Shown one piece after another: positions 1-7,852 of a stretch of 64,000 nt of DNA (positions within the stretch are counted from its first letter, which is position 1; every line of letters starts with the position of its first letter). The stretch is from Mycobacterium shinjukuense (GTDB taxonomy: Bacteria; Actinomycetota; Actinomycetes; Mycobacteriales; Mycobacteriaceae), in NCBI RefSeq assembly GCF_010730055.1, contig NZ_AP022575.1, forward strand, positions 992,001 to 1,056,000, given 5' to 3'. The translations under genes were made by a program, and so were the position numbers. The notes below the pieces were generated by a model that was given only the letters and a program-made list of their open reading frames with translations, was not told where the DNA came from and searched no databases.

Positions 1-1
1 C

Positions 2-1345
2 GTCCGCGGGTTCGATGACCTCACCCCGCCGGTGGTTTTCGCGCAAACGGGTTGGAACCCGGCGACGCAGGCGGTCGATCCCGCCGGCACCACGCTGCCG
101 TTCCGCTTCGACACCACCCGGGGTCCGCTGGTCGCCGGCGAGTGTGTCAACGACCCCGACCATGGCTGGATTTCCCAGCACGAGTGTCTGAACGGCGGCG
201 CCAACGACCGCTGGCTGCCGACGCAGGCGCAGTTCAGCGCGCTGCCGGGCAATGTGCCCGTGACGATGGGCTACTACACGCGCCAAGACCTGCCCATCCA
301 CTACCTGCTGGCCGACACCTTCACGGTCTGCGACGGCTACCACTGTTCGCTGCTGGGCGGGACCACGCCCAACAGGCTGTACTGGATGAGCGCCTGGATC
401 GACCCCGACGGCACAGACGGCGGGCCGGTGCTGGTCGAGCCCAACATCCAACCGCTGCAGCACTACAGCTGGCGCATCATGCCGGAAAACCTCGAAGACG
501 CCGCCATCAGCTGGAAGGTCTACCAGAACAAGCTGCTGGGGGCACTCAACAATACGGTCGTTGGCTACAACGGGCTGGTCAATGATTTCAGGCAGGCCGC
601 GGACCCGCGGTCGAACCTGGCCCGCTTCGGCATCGCCCCGACCTACCCGGTGGACTTCGCCGCCGACGTCAAGAACAACCGGCTGCCCAAGGTCTCCTGG
701 GTGCTGCCGGGGTTCCTGCTGTCGGAGCATCCGGCATTCCCGGTGAACGTGGGCGCCGTTGCGATCGTCGACGTCCTTCGGATCTTGCTGTCCAACCCGG
801 CGGTGTGGGAGCGAACCGCGCTGATCGTCAACTATGACGAGAACGGTGGCTTCTTCGACCACGTGGTGCCACCGACGCCGCCGCCGGGGACGGCCGGCGA
901 ATTCGTCACCGTCCCCGACATCAACTCGGTGCCGGGATCCGGTGGCATCCGTGGCCCGATCGGTCTGGGTTTCCGGGTGCCCTGCATCGTCATTTCGCCC
1001 TTCAGCCGCGGCCCCCTGATGGTCCACGACACCTTCGACCACACATCGACCCTGAAGTTCATCAGCGCGCGGTTCGGTGTGCCGGTGCCCAACATCAGTG
1101 CCTGGCGGAACGCCACCGTCGGCGATATGACCTCGGCGTTCAACTTCGCCGTCCCGCCAAACTCCTCGAAACCCAACCTGGACCACCCGCGGCTGCAGGC
1201 GCTTCCGAAGCTGCCGCAGTGCGTTCCCAACGCGGTGTTGGGCACGACGACGAAGACATCCATTCCCTATCGTGTGCCATTCCCGCAAGCCATGCCCTCC
1301 CAGGAAACCACGCCCGTCCGCGGAATTCCCAGCGGCCCGTGCTGA
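2..1345 (+). CDS. Phospholipase C, phosphoesterase family (5' end outside window)
   Basis: Secreted enzyme that cleaves phosphocholine-type head groups from membrane phospholipids (PF04185 family). The frame is open from base 2 and aligns almost residue for residue with the next gene, so the N-terminal third, with the Tat signal, lies before the window. The GTG at 32 falls inside the aligned region and is not the start. Visible family motifs are ENGGFFDHV near 840-866, GGIRGPIGLGFRVPC, and DHTSTLKFISARFGVPVPN. The stop is TGA at 1343. It is first of a tandem pair ahead of an esx locus, as with plcA-B-C in M. tuberculosis. Which plc paralogue it matches cannot be decided here. Confidence 0.93.
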   Translation, partial: VRGFDDLTPPVVFAQTGWNPATQAVDPAGTTLPFRFDTTRGPLVAGECVNDPDHGWISQHECLNGGANDRWLPTQAQFSALPGNVPVTMGYYTRQDLPIHYLLADTFTVCDGYHCSLLGGTTPNRLYWMSAWIDPDGTDGGPVLVEPNIQPLQHYSWRIMPENLEDAAISWKVYQNKLLGALNNTVVGYNGLVNDFRQAADPRSNLARFGIAPTYPVDFAADVKNNRLPKVSWVLPGFLLSEHPAFPVNVGAVAIVDVLRILLSNPAVWERTALIVNYDENGGFFDHVVPPTPPPGTAGEFVTVPDINSVPGSGGIRGPIGLGFRVPCIVISPFSRGPLMVHDTFDHTSTLKFISARFGVPVPNISAWRNATVGDMTSAFNFAVPPNSSKPNLDHPRLQALPKLPQCVPNAVLGTTTKTSIPYRVPFPQAMPSQETTPVRGIPSGPC

Positions 1346-1464
1346 GTAAAGATTCTCCAATGGCAGCGAATTCGATGGGTAGCGCGACGTTGAACGACAT
1401 CATTGCCGGTACGTGAAATTCGCATCCGGTACGCCGTTTAGCGTTACGAAGGAGGACGGGCGAG

Positions 1465-3015
1465 GTGCGTCGAAGCCCATTCGCTTCAATGTCGCGTCGG
1501 GAATTCCTGGCAAAGGCCACCGGTGCCGGTGCCGCGGCGTTTCTGACGGACTGGGCCGCCCCGGTCATCGAAAAGGCTTACGGTGCCGGCCCCTGTCCCG
1601 GCCATTTGACCGACATCGAGCATATCGTGTTGTGCCTGCAGGAGAATCGGTCGTTCGACCACTACTTCGGCACGCTCTCCGCCGTCGACGGATTCGACAC
1701 CCCGACGCCGCTGTTTGCGCAGCACGGCTGGAATCCGCAGACCCAGTCGCTTGACCCCGCCGGCATTACCCTGCCCTACCGCATCGATACCACCAGGGGG
1801 CCCAACGGCGTTGGTGAATGCGTCAACGACCCCGACCACCAGTGGATTGCCGCACACTTGTCCTGGAACGGCGGCGCCAACGATGGCTGGCTGGCGGCAC
1901 AAGCCAGAACCCGGTCGGTGGCCAACACCCCGGTGGTGATGGGCTACTACGCGCGTGCGGACATACCGATCCACTACCTGCTGGCGGACACGTTCACGAT
2001 CTGCGACCGGTACTTCTCCTCGCTTCTGGGCGGGACCATGCCCAACCGGCTCTACTGGATCAGCGCCACCGTCAACCCCGACGGCGATCGAGGCGGGCCG
2101 CAGATCGTCGAGCCCGCCATCCAGCCGAAGTTGACCTTCACCTGGCGCATCATGCCGCAGAACCTCAGCGACGCCGGCATCAGCTGGAAGGTCTACAACA
2201 GCAAGCTGTTGGGCGGGCTCAACGACACGACGCTGAGCCGAAACGGCTATGTGGGCAGTTTCAAGCAGGCGGCAGACCCCAGGTCCGACCTGGCCCGCTA
2301 CGGCATCGCGCCGAGCTACCCCGGCGACTTTGTCCGCGACATCATCAACAACAGGCTCCCCCAGGTCTCCTGGGTCGTCCCGCTCACCGTCGAGTCCGAA
2401 CACCCCTCGTTCCCGGTGGCGGTGGGGGCCTGGACGATCGTGAATCTGATCCGAGCATTGCTCCGTAATCCGGCGGTCTGGGAGAAAACCGCGCTGATCA
2501 TCGCCTATGACGAGCACGGTGGCTTCTTCGACCACGTCACACCGCCCACGGCGCCGGCGGGCACGCCCGGCGAATGGATCCCCAACAGTGTTGACATCGA
2601 CAAGGTCGACGGCTCCGGCGGCATCCGCGGGCCCATCGGTTTGGGCTTTCGGGTCCCGTGTTTTGTGATCTCGCCCTACAGCCGGGGTGGCTTGATGGTC
2701 CACGACCGGTTCGACCACACCTCACAGCTGCAATTGATCGGCAAGCGGTTTGGGGTGCCGGTTCCCAACTTGACCGCCTGGCGGGCCAGCGTGACCGGCG
2801 ATATGACGTCGGCATTCAATTTCGCCGTACCGCCAAACCCGTCGCCGCCAAACCTGGACCGCCCGGTGCGTCAGCTGCCGAAGGTCGCCACGTGTGTGCC
2901 CAATCTGGTGCTGGGACTGGTGAACGAAGGGCTGCCCTATCGGGTGCCGTATCCGCAGTCGATGCCGAGCCAGGAATCCGGACCCGCCCGCGGCCTGCCC
3001 AGCGGCATCTGCTAG
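1465..3015 (+). CDS. Phospholipase C with Tat signal
   Basis: Full-length (516 residue) mycobacterial phospholipase C, exported and probably held at the cell envelope. The N terminus carries a twin-arginine signal: SRREFLAKATGAGAAAFL about nine residues in, followed by DWAAPVIEKAYGAG. Catalytic-region motifs are QENRSFDHYFG near residue 55, DEHGGFFDHV near 355 and DHTSQLQLIGKRFGVPVPN near 420. The GTG at 1465 is chosen because an AGGAGG site lies nine bases before it. The ATG at 1489 matches the usual PlcA start and is the alternative. The 119-base gap from the upstream copy suggests one transcript. Fatty acids and phosphate from host phospholipid are the expected products. Confidence 0.93.
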   Translation: MRRSPFASMSRREFLAKATGAGAAAFLTDWAAPVIEKAYGAGPCPGHLTDIEHIVLCLQENRSFDHYFGTLSAVDGFDTPTPLFAQHGWNPQTQSLDPAGITLPYRIDTTRGPNGVGECVNDPDHQWIAAHLSWNGGANDGWLAAQARTRSVANTPVVMGYYARADIPIHYLLADTFTICDRYFSSLLGGTMPNRLYWISATVNPDGDRGGPQIVEPAIQPKLTFTWRIMPQNLSDAGISWKVYNSKLLGGLNDTTLSRNGYVGSFKQAADPRSDLARYGIAPSYPGDFVRDIINNRLPQVSWVVPLTVESEHPSFPVAVGAWTIVNLIRALLRNPAVWEKTALIIAYDEHGGFFDHVTPPTAPAGTPGEWIPNSVDIDKVDGSGGIRGPIGLGFRVPCFVISPYSRGGLMVHDRFDHTSQLQLIGKRFGVPVPNLTAWRASVTGDMTSAFNFAVPPNPSPPNLDRPVRQLPKVATCVPNLVLGLVNEGLPYRVPYPQSMPSQESGPARGLPSGIC

Positions 3016-3252
3016 CCGCTCGACGGTGCCCACCAGCCCGGCCGGATGATGCCGTCGACGTGAAGTTGTCGTCCCCCGGCGGCACGCGGACGTGGGTGGG
3101 TAGGCGTGCCGTCCAAACCCGCGGGGTGTCCCGGCAGAGAATTCGGTGAAATTCGGATTATTTCGCCGAAATTGCCTTACGATGCTGAGTGCTCGGTGGT
3201 GCGGCGTGGCCATCGGGTGATTGTGTTTCGGATGGCAGTGGAAGGGGACGGC

Positions 3253-3585
3253 GTGCTATTGCCTCTTGGCCCGCCCTTGCCGCCCGATGCGGTGGCGGCG
3301 AAACGGGGTGAGTCGGGCTTGCTCGGGGGTTTGTCAGTTCCGCTGAGTTGGGGCGTGGCGGTACCACCCGACGATTATGACCACTGGGCGTCGGAGTCCA
3401 AGGAGGGCGCCGGCGCCGACCTCGTGCCCGGCGCGGTGGATCCGGAGCCCGTCGCCGCCGGCATGGAGGACGAGTGGGAGGGCTGGGCTGCGTGGCGCGA
3501 GTGGGAAGCCGAAAACGCCGAACCGCGCTTTGAAGTGCCACGCAGCAGCGCCAGCGTGATACCTCACTCTCCGGCAGCCGGTTGA
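3253..3585 (+). CDS. Rv2348c-like small protein with PPE-SVP-type motif
   Basis: A 110-residue acidic protein between the phospholipases and the esx pair, the position of Rv2348c in M. tuberculosis. I recall that protein starting MLLPLGPPLPPDA, so the GTG at 3253 is chosen. The frame is open upstream to 3106, with another ATG at 3232. It contains GGLSVPLSW, which fits the G-x-x-S-V-P-x-x-W signature of PPE-SVP C-terminal domains, and it ends SVIPHSPAAG, resembling PPE-SVP tails. No PPE N-terminal domain is present. It has no signal peptide or membrane segment. It may be the free C-terminal domain of a former PPE gene kept beside its esx partners. Function unknown. Confidence 0.75.
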   Translation: MLLPLGPPLPPDAVAAKRGESGLLGGLSVPLSWGVAVPPDDYDHWASESKEGAGADLVPGAVDPEPVAAGMEDEWEGWAAWREWEAENAEPRFEVPRSSASVIPHSPAAG

Positions 3586-3728
3586 GAGAGAGGGGGAAGA
3601 GGACAGTCGTTGGTTACGGTGATCGGCGACTTAGGTTCCCGCGGTCGGCGATCGCAACAGTCAATCTGCACATCAATCTGCACGAGTAGTCCCAGGTAAA
3701 TTCAGGTAGCAACAAGGAGACAAGCAAC

Positions 3729-4025
3729 ATGGCAACGCGTTTTATGACCGACCCGCACGCGATGCGGGACATGGCGGGCCGGTTTGAGGTGCACGCCCAG
3801 ACGGTCGAGGACGAGGCCCGGCGGATGTGGGCGTCGGCGCAAAACATTTCCGGTGCGGGCTGGAGCGGTCTGGCCGAGGCGACCTCGTTGGACACCATGA
3901 CCCAGATGAATCAGGCGTTTCGCAACATCGTGAACATGCTGCACGGGGTGCGCGACGGGTTGATTCGCGACGCCAACAACTACGAGCAGCAAGAGCAGGC
4001 CTCGCAGCAGATCCTTAGCAGCTAG
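3729..4025 (+). CDS. esxP: WXG100 protein EsxP (EsxM/EsxP family)
   Basis: A 98-residue secreted ESX-type protein that forms a helical-hairpin heterodimer with the product of the next gene. Trp45-Ser46-Gly47 is the WXG turn. The C terminus carries Y-x-x-x-E (YEQQE) and the tail QQILSS typical of the EsxJ/K/M/P/W subfamily, which uses ESX-5. An AAGGAG site lies ten bases before the ATG. Neighbours match Rv2348c-Rv2347c-Rv2346c, which favours EsxP over EsxM by position; the sequences of the subfamily are nearly identical. The esx pair is 38 bases apart and surely cotranscribed. Confidence 0.93.
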   Translation: MATRFMTDPHAMRDMAGRFEVHAQTVEDEARRMWASAQNISGAGWSGLAEATSLDTMTQMNQAFRNIVNMLHGVRDGLIRDANNYEQQEQASQQILSS

Positions 4026-4063
4026 CACCGGACCGTCGGCTTCGATTCAGGAGGACATCAGCT

Positions 4064-4348
4064 ATGACCATCAACTACCAGTTCGGCGATGTGGACGCCC
4101 ACGGCGCCACCATTCGCGCGCAGGCGGCGTCGCTGGAGGCCGAGCACCAGGCGATCGTGCGCGATGTGCTGGCCGCCGGGGACTTTTGGGGCGGCGCCGG
4201 GTCGGTGGCCTGCCAGGAGTTCATCACCCAGTTGGGGCGCAACTTCCAGGTGATCTACGAGCAGGCCAACGCCCACGGCCAAAAGATCCAGACCGCCGGC
4301 AGCAACATGGCGCAAACCGACAGCGCCGTCGGCTCCAGCTGGGCCTAA
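4064..4348 (+). CDS. esxO: WXG100 protein EsxO (EsxN/EsxO family)
   Basis: A 94-residue partner of the upstream EsxP-like protein, of the EsxI/L/N/O/V subfamily. Trp42-Gly43-Gly44 makes the helix-turn-helix bend, and the tail MAQTDSAVGSSWA is the subfamily signature. A strong AGGAGG site lies eight bases before the ATG. The pair is expected to be exported through ESX-5 and is a well-known kind of T-cell antigen. The gene is followed by a convergent gene after 150 bases. Position identifies it as the Rv2346c orthologue. Confidence 0.93.
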   Translation: MTINYQFGDVDAHGATIRAQAASLEAEHQAIVRDVLAAGDFWGGAGSVACQEFITQLGRNFQVIYEQANAHGQKIQTAGSNMAQTDSAVGSSWA

Positions 4349-4498
4349 GGCCGAGCACCTGTGGTTCGCGGCGGGCGCGCACCGGTGGCTAGCCGGTCCG
4401 CCAGCCGTACCGGTTGACCGCGCACGCACACGCACGGGTGGCCACTGGCCCCCTGCGCGTGCGGGCGCGGTTTGATGGCTGGTGTGGCCCGGTTGGGG

Positions 4499-6505
4499 TC
4501 AGAACCGCCCACCGCCACCCATGAAGCCGCCGTCAGATGGGCCCCAGCTCGAGCCGCCCGGTGCGTTCGCCGAGCCGCCGAACGAGGTGGGGCTCCAGCC
4601 GCCGAATCCACCCCGCAGGCCCCCGCTGAGCAGGTCACCGATGATGATGCCGCCCAGGATCGCGCCGACGTCGCTGCCGCCGCCACGGGTGTAGGCGCGC
4701 TGAGCCGATCGCACGTCGGCGTTGGCCAGCGACTGCGCGTCGGCGGCCAGCGTCGACGCCGCATTGGCGTAGTTGATCGCCTCAGCCAGGTTGGTCGGCT
4801 GGGTGTCCCGGGCGGCCCGCAGCTGCCGTTTTGCCTCGGCGAGCCGGGTTCGGGCTTCGGGCCCGATGCTGCCGCGCCGAGTGTCGATGTAGTCGGACAC
4901 CGCGCGCACCCGCGACTGAGCGGTGAACAACGCCTGCTCGAACGACCGGTTGAGCCGATCGGCGTTGGCCCGCTCTTGGGCCAGCGCGGCCAGCTGCCGG
5001 CCGAGGTCCGCGTCGGCCTTGGTCAGCCGGGCAAACGCGCCCAGCGGATCGTCGGGCCCAGCGCCGCGGGCACCGTCCAGCGCCCTGGCCGCCGCATCGC
5101 GCGCCGCGATCAGGTCACCGGTGTGCGCGGACACGGTGCCATGCGCACGCTGCAGTTGCTCGTTGGCGTGCTGGATGCTGGCCTGGATGTCGGCCAGCGC
5201 CGACGGCAGCGCGGCCACGGCGTGGCGGATGTCGCCGGCCGCGCGGTCCACCGCATCCAGTAGCGCCCGGGCCTGCCCCAGAGCGGACTCGGCGGCCCGC
5301 ACGGAATCGACCAAGACGGTCTGCTGTCCGCTGACCGCGCGGGTTGCCAGTTCGCGCGCCGAGCCGATGGCGCGGTCGGCGAACGCCAGCCGTTCCTGGG
5401 CGGTGCTGACGTTGCCCGCGACCGACGTCAGTGCCGCGGAACCGAATTCGTTGTGCAGCTCGGCGAGCCGTTGTTCGGTGGGGGCGATGCGGGTGGTGAG
5501 TTCGACGTACTGCTGGGTCAGCAGATCGAGCCGGGACGGGGCGGTGATCACCAAATCGCGCAGTCGCTCGAAGGCCTCGGTCTGTGACTCGAGTTCGCGG
5601 TCGGCCTGCGCCGCCGACACGATCACCCGGGTGAGCAACTCACGCCGCTGGACCGGCGTTTCCGGGATGCCGTCGTCGAGTTGCTGGCGAATGGTGAACG
5701 CCTGGGAAAGGGCCGCTTTGGCGTTGTTCACCGCCTGGGTGAACGGTGCCGTTCGCTGGTCGCCGAACTCGTCGATGGCCAGGGCGAGCTCGTTGGCGCT
5801 GGTGCGCAACGCGTTGTCGACATCGACCACCATCGCCCGAGACAGGTCGTCAAGGGTATCCAGCGGCACGGCGGCCAGCGCCATCGGGTTGGTGGCGTCG
5901 ACGCGCCGCGCCGCGGCCAACGCGTCGGCGCGCCGCCGTCGGGCGCGGCGGCGCATCACCATCAGCAGAACGGCCACGGCGACGACGATGACGCCCAGCG
6001 CGATCAGCAGCGTCACCCGGCCCGCCGAACTGGGTGATTTGTTGAGGCCGTTGGCTGCGGCCACCGCCGCACCGCTGAAGTCGCCGGTGCGCAGCGCCGG
6101 TTCGATGTGATTGCGGCGCAGGTTGTCGACCTGGCTTGGGCCGACGCCGGGCACCGTGGACGGCACCAGGAAGGCATACGCCCGGCTGGTGGTGGCCACG
6201 GCCAGCAGCACGTCGTCGTTGCCCAGCTCGCTGGTCTGCATCGTGCGCTGTGCCCAGCTCACCGCGGCCTGGTCGGAGAAGGTGTCGACGTAGACCACCC
6301 AGAGCCGGATGTGCCGGTCGGCGTAAAGATTGTCGATGGCTGAGGTCACCGCGGCGCGACCGGTAGCCGTCAGCACGCCCGCGTCGTCGGTGAGGTAGCC
6401 CGGCAGCCGGAATGGTGGTTGCGCGCCGGCCGGTGGCGCCGGCAGCACCCCTCCGGTGAGGCCCACGATCGTCAGGATGACGCCGAGCAGGCGAGCGATG
6501 CGCAT
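4499..6505 (-). CDS. TPM-domain membrane protein, Rv2345-like
   Basis: A 668-residue exported or membrane protein. Residues 1-28 form a signal peptide ending near PAGAQ. A TPM domain follows (PGYLTDDAGVLT near 35, through about 165), then a membrane segment near 170-190 (LLIALGVIVVAVAVLLMVM) and an Arg-rich stop-transfer stretch. The rest is a long, predicted helical and coiled-coil region rich in Ala, Glu and Arg. The last 40 residues are Gly-rich, ending GGFMGGGGRF. Function is unknown; TPM domains occur in envelope and photosystem-repair proteins. It is divergent from dgt with 62 bases between, so the promoters overlap, and convergent with esxO. Confidence 0.85.
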   Translation of the reverse strand: MRIARLLGVILTIVGLTGGVLPAPPAGAQPPFRLPGYLTDDAGVLTATGRAAVTSAIDNLYADRHIRLWVVYVDTFSDQAAVSWAQRTMQTSELGNDDVLLAVATTSRAYAFLVPSTVPGVGPSQVDNLRRNHIEPALRTGDFSGAAVAAANGLNKSPSSAGRVTLLIALGVIVVAVAVLLMVMRRRARRRRADALAAARRVDATNPMALAAVPLDTLDDLSRAMVVDVDNALRTSANELALAIDEFGDQRTAPFTQAVNNAKAALSQAFTIRQQLDDGIPETPVQRRELLTRVIVSAAQADRELESQTEAFERLRDLVITAPSRLDLLTQQYVELTTRIAPTEQRLAELHNEFGSAALTSVAGNVSTAQERLAFADRAIGSARELATRAVSGQQTVLVDSVRAAESALGQARALLDAVDRAAGDIRHAVAALPSALADIQASIQHANEQLQRAHGTVSAHTGDLIAARDAAARALDGARGAGPDDPLGAFARLTKADADLGRQLAALAQERANADRLNRSFEQALFTAQSRVRAVSDYIDTRRGSIGPEARTRLAEAKRQLRAARDTQPTNLAEAINYANAASTLAADAQSLANADVRSAQRAYTRGGGSDVGAILGGIIIGDLLSGGLRGGFGGWSPTSFGGSANAPGGSSWGPSDGGFMGGGGRF

Positions 6506-6567
6506 ACGGCCAATCTAGCCCGGCGCCCCGGTCCCCATATCCGATCTGCCTGGCAGACTGTGCCTCG

Positions 6568-7842
6568 GTGATGACGAATCAGCAAGACCCCTACGACGAC
6601 TTCGACCGTCAGCGACGGGTGCGGGAGGCGCCGAAGACCGCGGCGTTGCCGGGGACCGAGGGCCAGCACCGCACCGCCTTCGCCCGCGACCGAGCCCGCG
6701 TGCTGCACAGCGCCGCGCTGCGCAGGCTCGCCGACAAGACACAGGTCGTCGGGCCCCGCGAAGGCGATACTCCGCGCACCCGGTTGACCCACTCGCTGGA
6801 AGTGGCCCAGATCGGGCGGGGAATGGCGGTCGGCCTGGGCTGCGATCTGGATCTGGTCGAGTTGGCCGGTCTGGCACACGATATTGGGCACCCGCCGTAC
6901 GGGCACAACGGGGAACGGGCGCTCGATGAAGTCGCCGCCGATTGCGGCGGTTTCGAGGGCAACGCCCAGAACTTCCGCATCCTGACCAGCCTTGAGCCCA
7001 AAGTTCTTGATGCACGAGGATTTAGCGCGGGTCTCAACCTGACCCGGGCATCGTTGGACGCGGTCACCAAATATCCGTGGACGCGGACCGAACCAGGGCC
7101 TCGCAAGTTCGGGTTCTACGAGGACGACCGCGAGGCCGCGGCCTGGGTCCGCCGCGGCGCGCCCAGGGATCGGACCTGCCTGGAAGCACAGGTGATGGAC
7201 TGGGCCGACGACGTGGCGTACTCGGTGCACGACGTCGAGGACGGGGTCGTTTCCGAACGCATCGACCTGCGCGTGCTCGCCGACGAGGACGACGCCGCGT
7301 CGCTGGCCAAGCTGGGGGAAAGCGAATTCGCCCGGCTGAGCGCCGACGACTTGATGGCAGCGGCCCGGCGGCTGTCGAGGTTGCCGGTGGTTGCCGCGGT
7401 CGGCAAATACGACGCCACCTTGTCGGCGGCGGTCGCGCTCAAACGGTTGACCAGCGAGCTGGTGGGCCGGTTCGCGTCGGCCGCGATCGCGACCACCCGC
7501 GCCGCGGCCGGTCCGGGGCCGCTGGCGCGTTTCCGGGCCGACCTGCAGGTGCCCGACCTGGTGCGTGCCGAGGTTGCGGTGCTGAAAATCTTGGCGCTGC
7601 AGTTCATCATGAGCGACCCACGGCACCTGGAAGCACAGGCCCGGCAGCGAGAACGCATCCACTGGGTGGCCCACTGGCTCTATTCCGGGGCACCGCAGAC
7701 GCTCGACCCGGTGTTTGCCGCCGCGTTCAACACCGCCGCCGACGACGGTGCCCGGTTACGGGTCATCGTCGATCAGATCGCCTCCTACACCGAGGGTCGG
7801 CTGGAACGCATCGACGCCGGTCAGCTCGGCCACAACGCTTAG
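6568..7842 (+). CDS. dgt: dGTP triphosphohydrolase-like HD protein
   Basis: Deoxyguanosine triphosphate triphosphohydrolase, which hydrolyses dGTP to deoxyguanosine and triphosphate and so helps balance dNTP pools. The metal-binding HD residues are visible: LTHSLEVAQIGRG (His) and LAHDIGHPPYGHNGE (His-Asp, then His), plus MDWADDVAYSVHD further on. At 424 residues the length fits the Rv2344c family. The GTG at 6568 and the ATG at 6571 are adjacent possible starts. It lies 10 bases before dnaG, so the two probably form one transcript linking nucleotide balance to primer synthesis. Confidence 0.93.
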   Translation: MMTNQQDPYDDFDRQRRVREAPKTAALPGTEGQHRTAFARDRARVLHSAALRRLADKTQVVGPREGDTPRTRLTHSLEVAQIGRGMAVGLGCDLDLVELAGLAHDIGHPPYGHNGERALDEVAADCGGFEGNAQNFRILTSLEPKVLDARGFSAGLNLTRASLDAVTKYPWTRTEPGPRKFGFYEDDREAAAWVRRGAPRDRTCLEAQVMDWADDVAYSVHDVEDGVVSERIDLRVLADEDDAASLAKLGESEFARLSADDLMAAARRLSRLPVVAAVGKYDATLSAAVALKRLTSELVGRFASAAIATTRAAAGPGPLARFRADLQVPDLVRAEVAVLKILALQFIMSDPRHLEAQARQRERIHWVAHWLYSGAPQTLDPVFAAAFNTAADDGARLRVIVDQIASYTEGRLERIDAGQLGHNA

Positions 7843-7852
7843 ACTGAGCCCC

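Noticed and set aside
1486..2718. A 410-codon open frame antisense to the phospholipase C gene
   Set aside because: A GC-rich shadow frame with an Arg/Val/Gly/Asp composition; the plus-strand gene is unmistakable.
4349..4498. Possible intrinsic terminator between esxO and the TPM gene
   Set aside because: GC-rich inverted pieces are present, but no stable stem with a T run was found.
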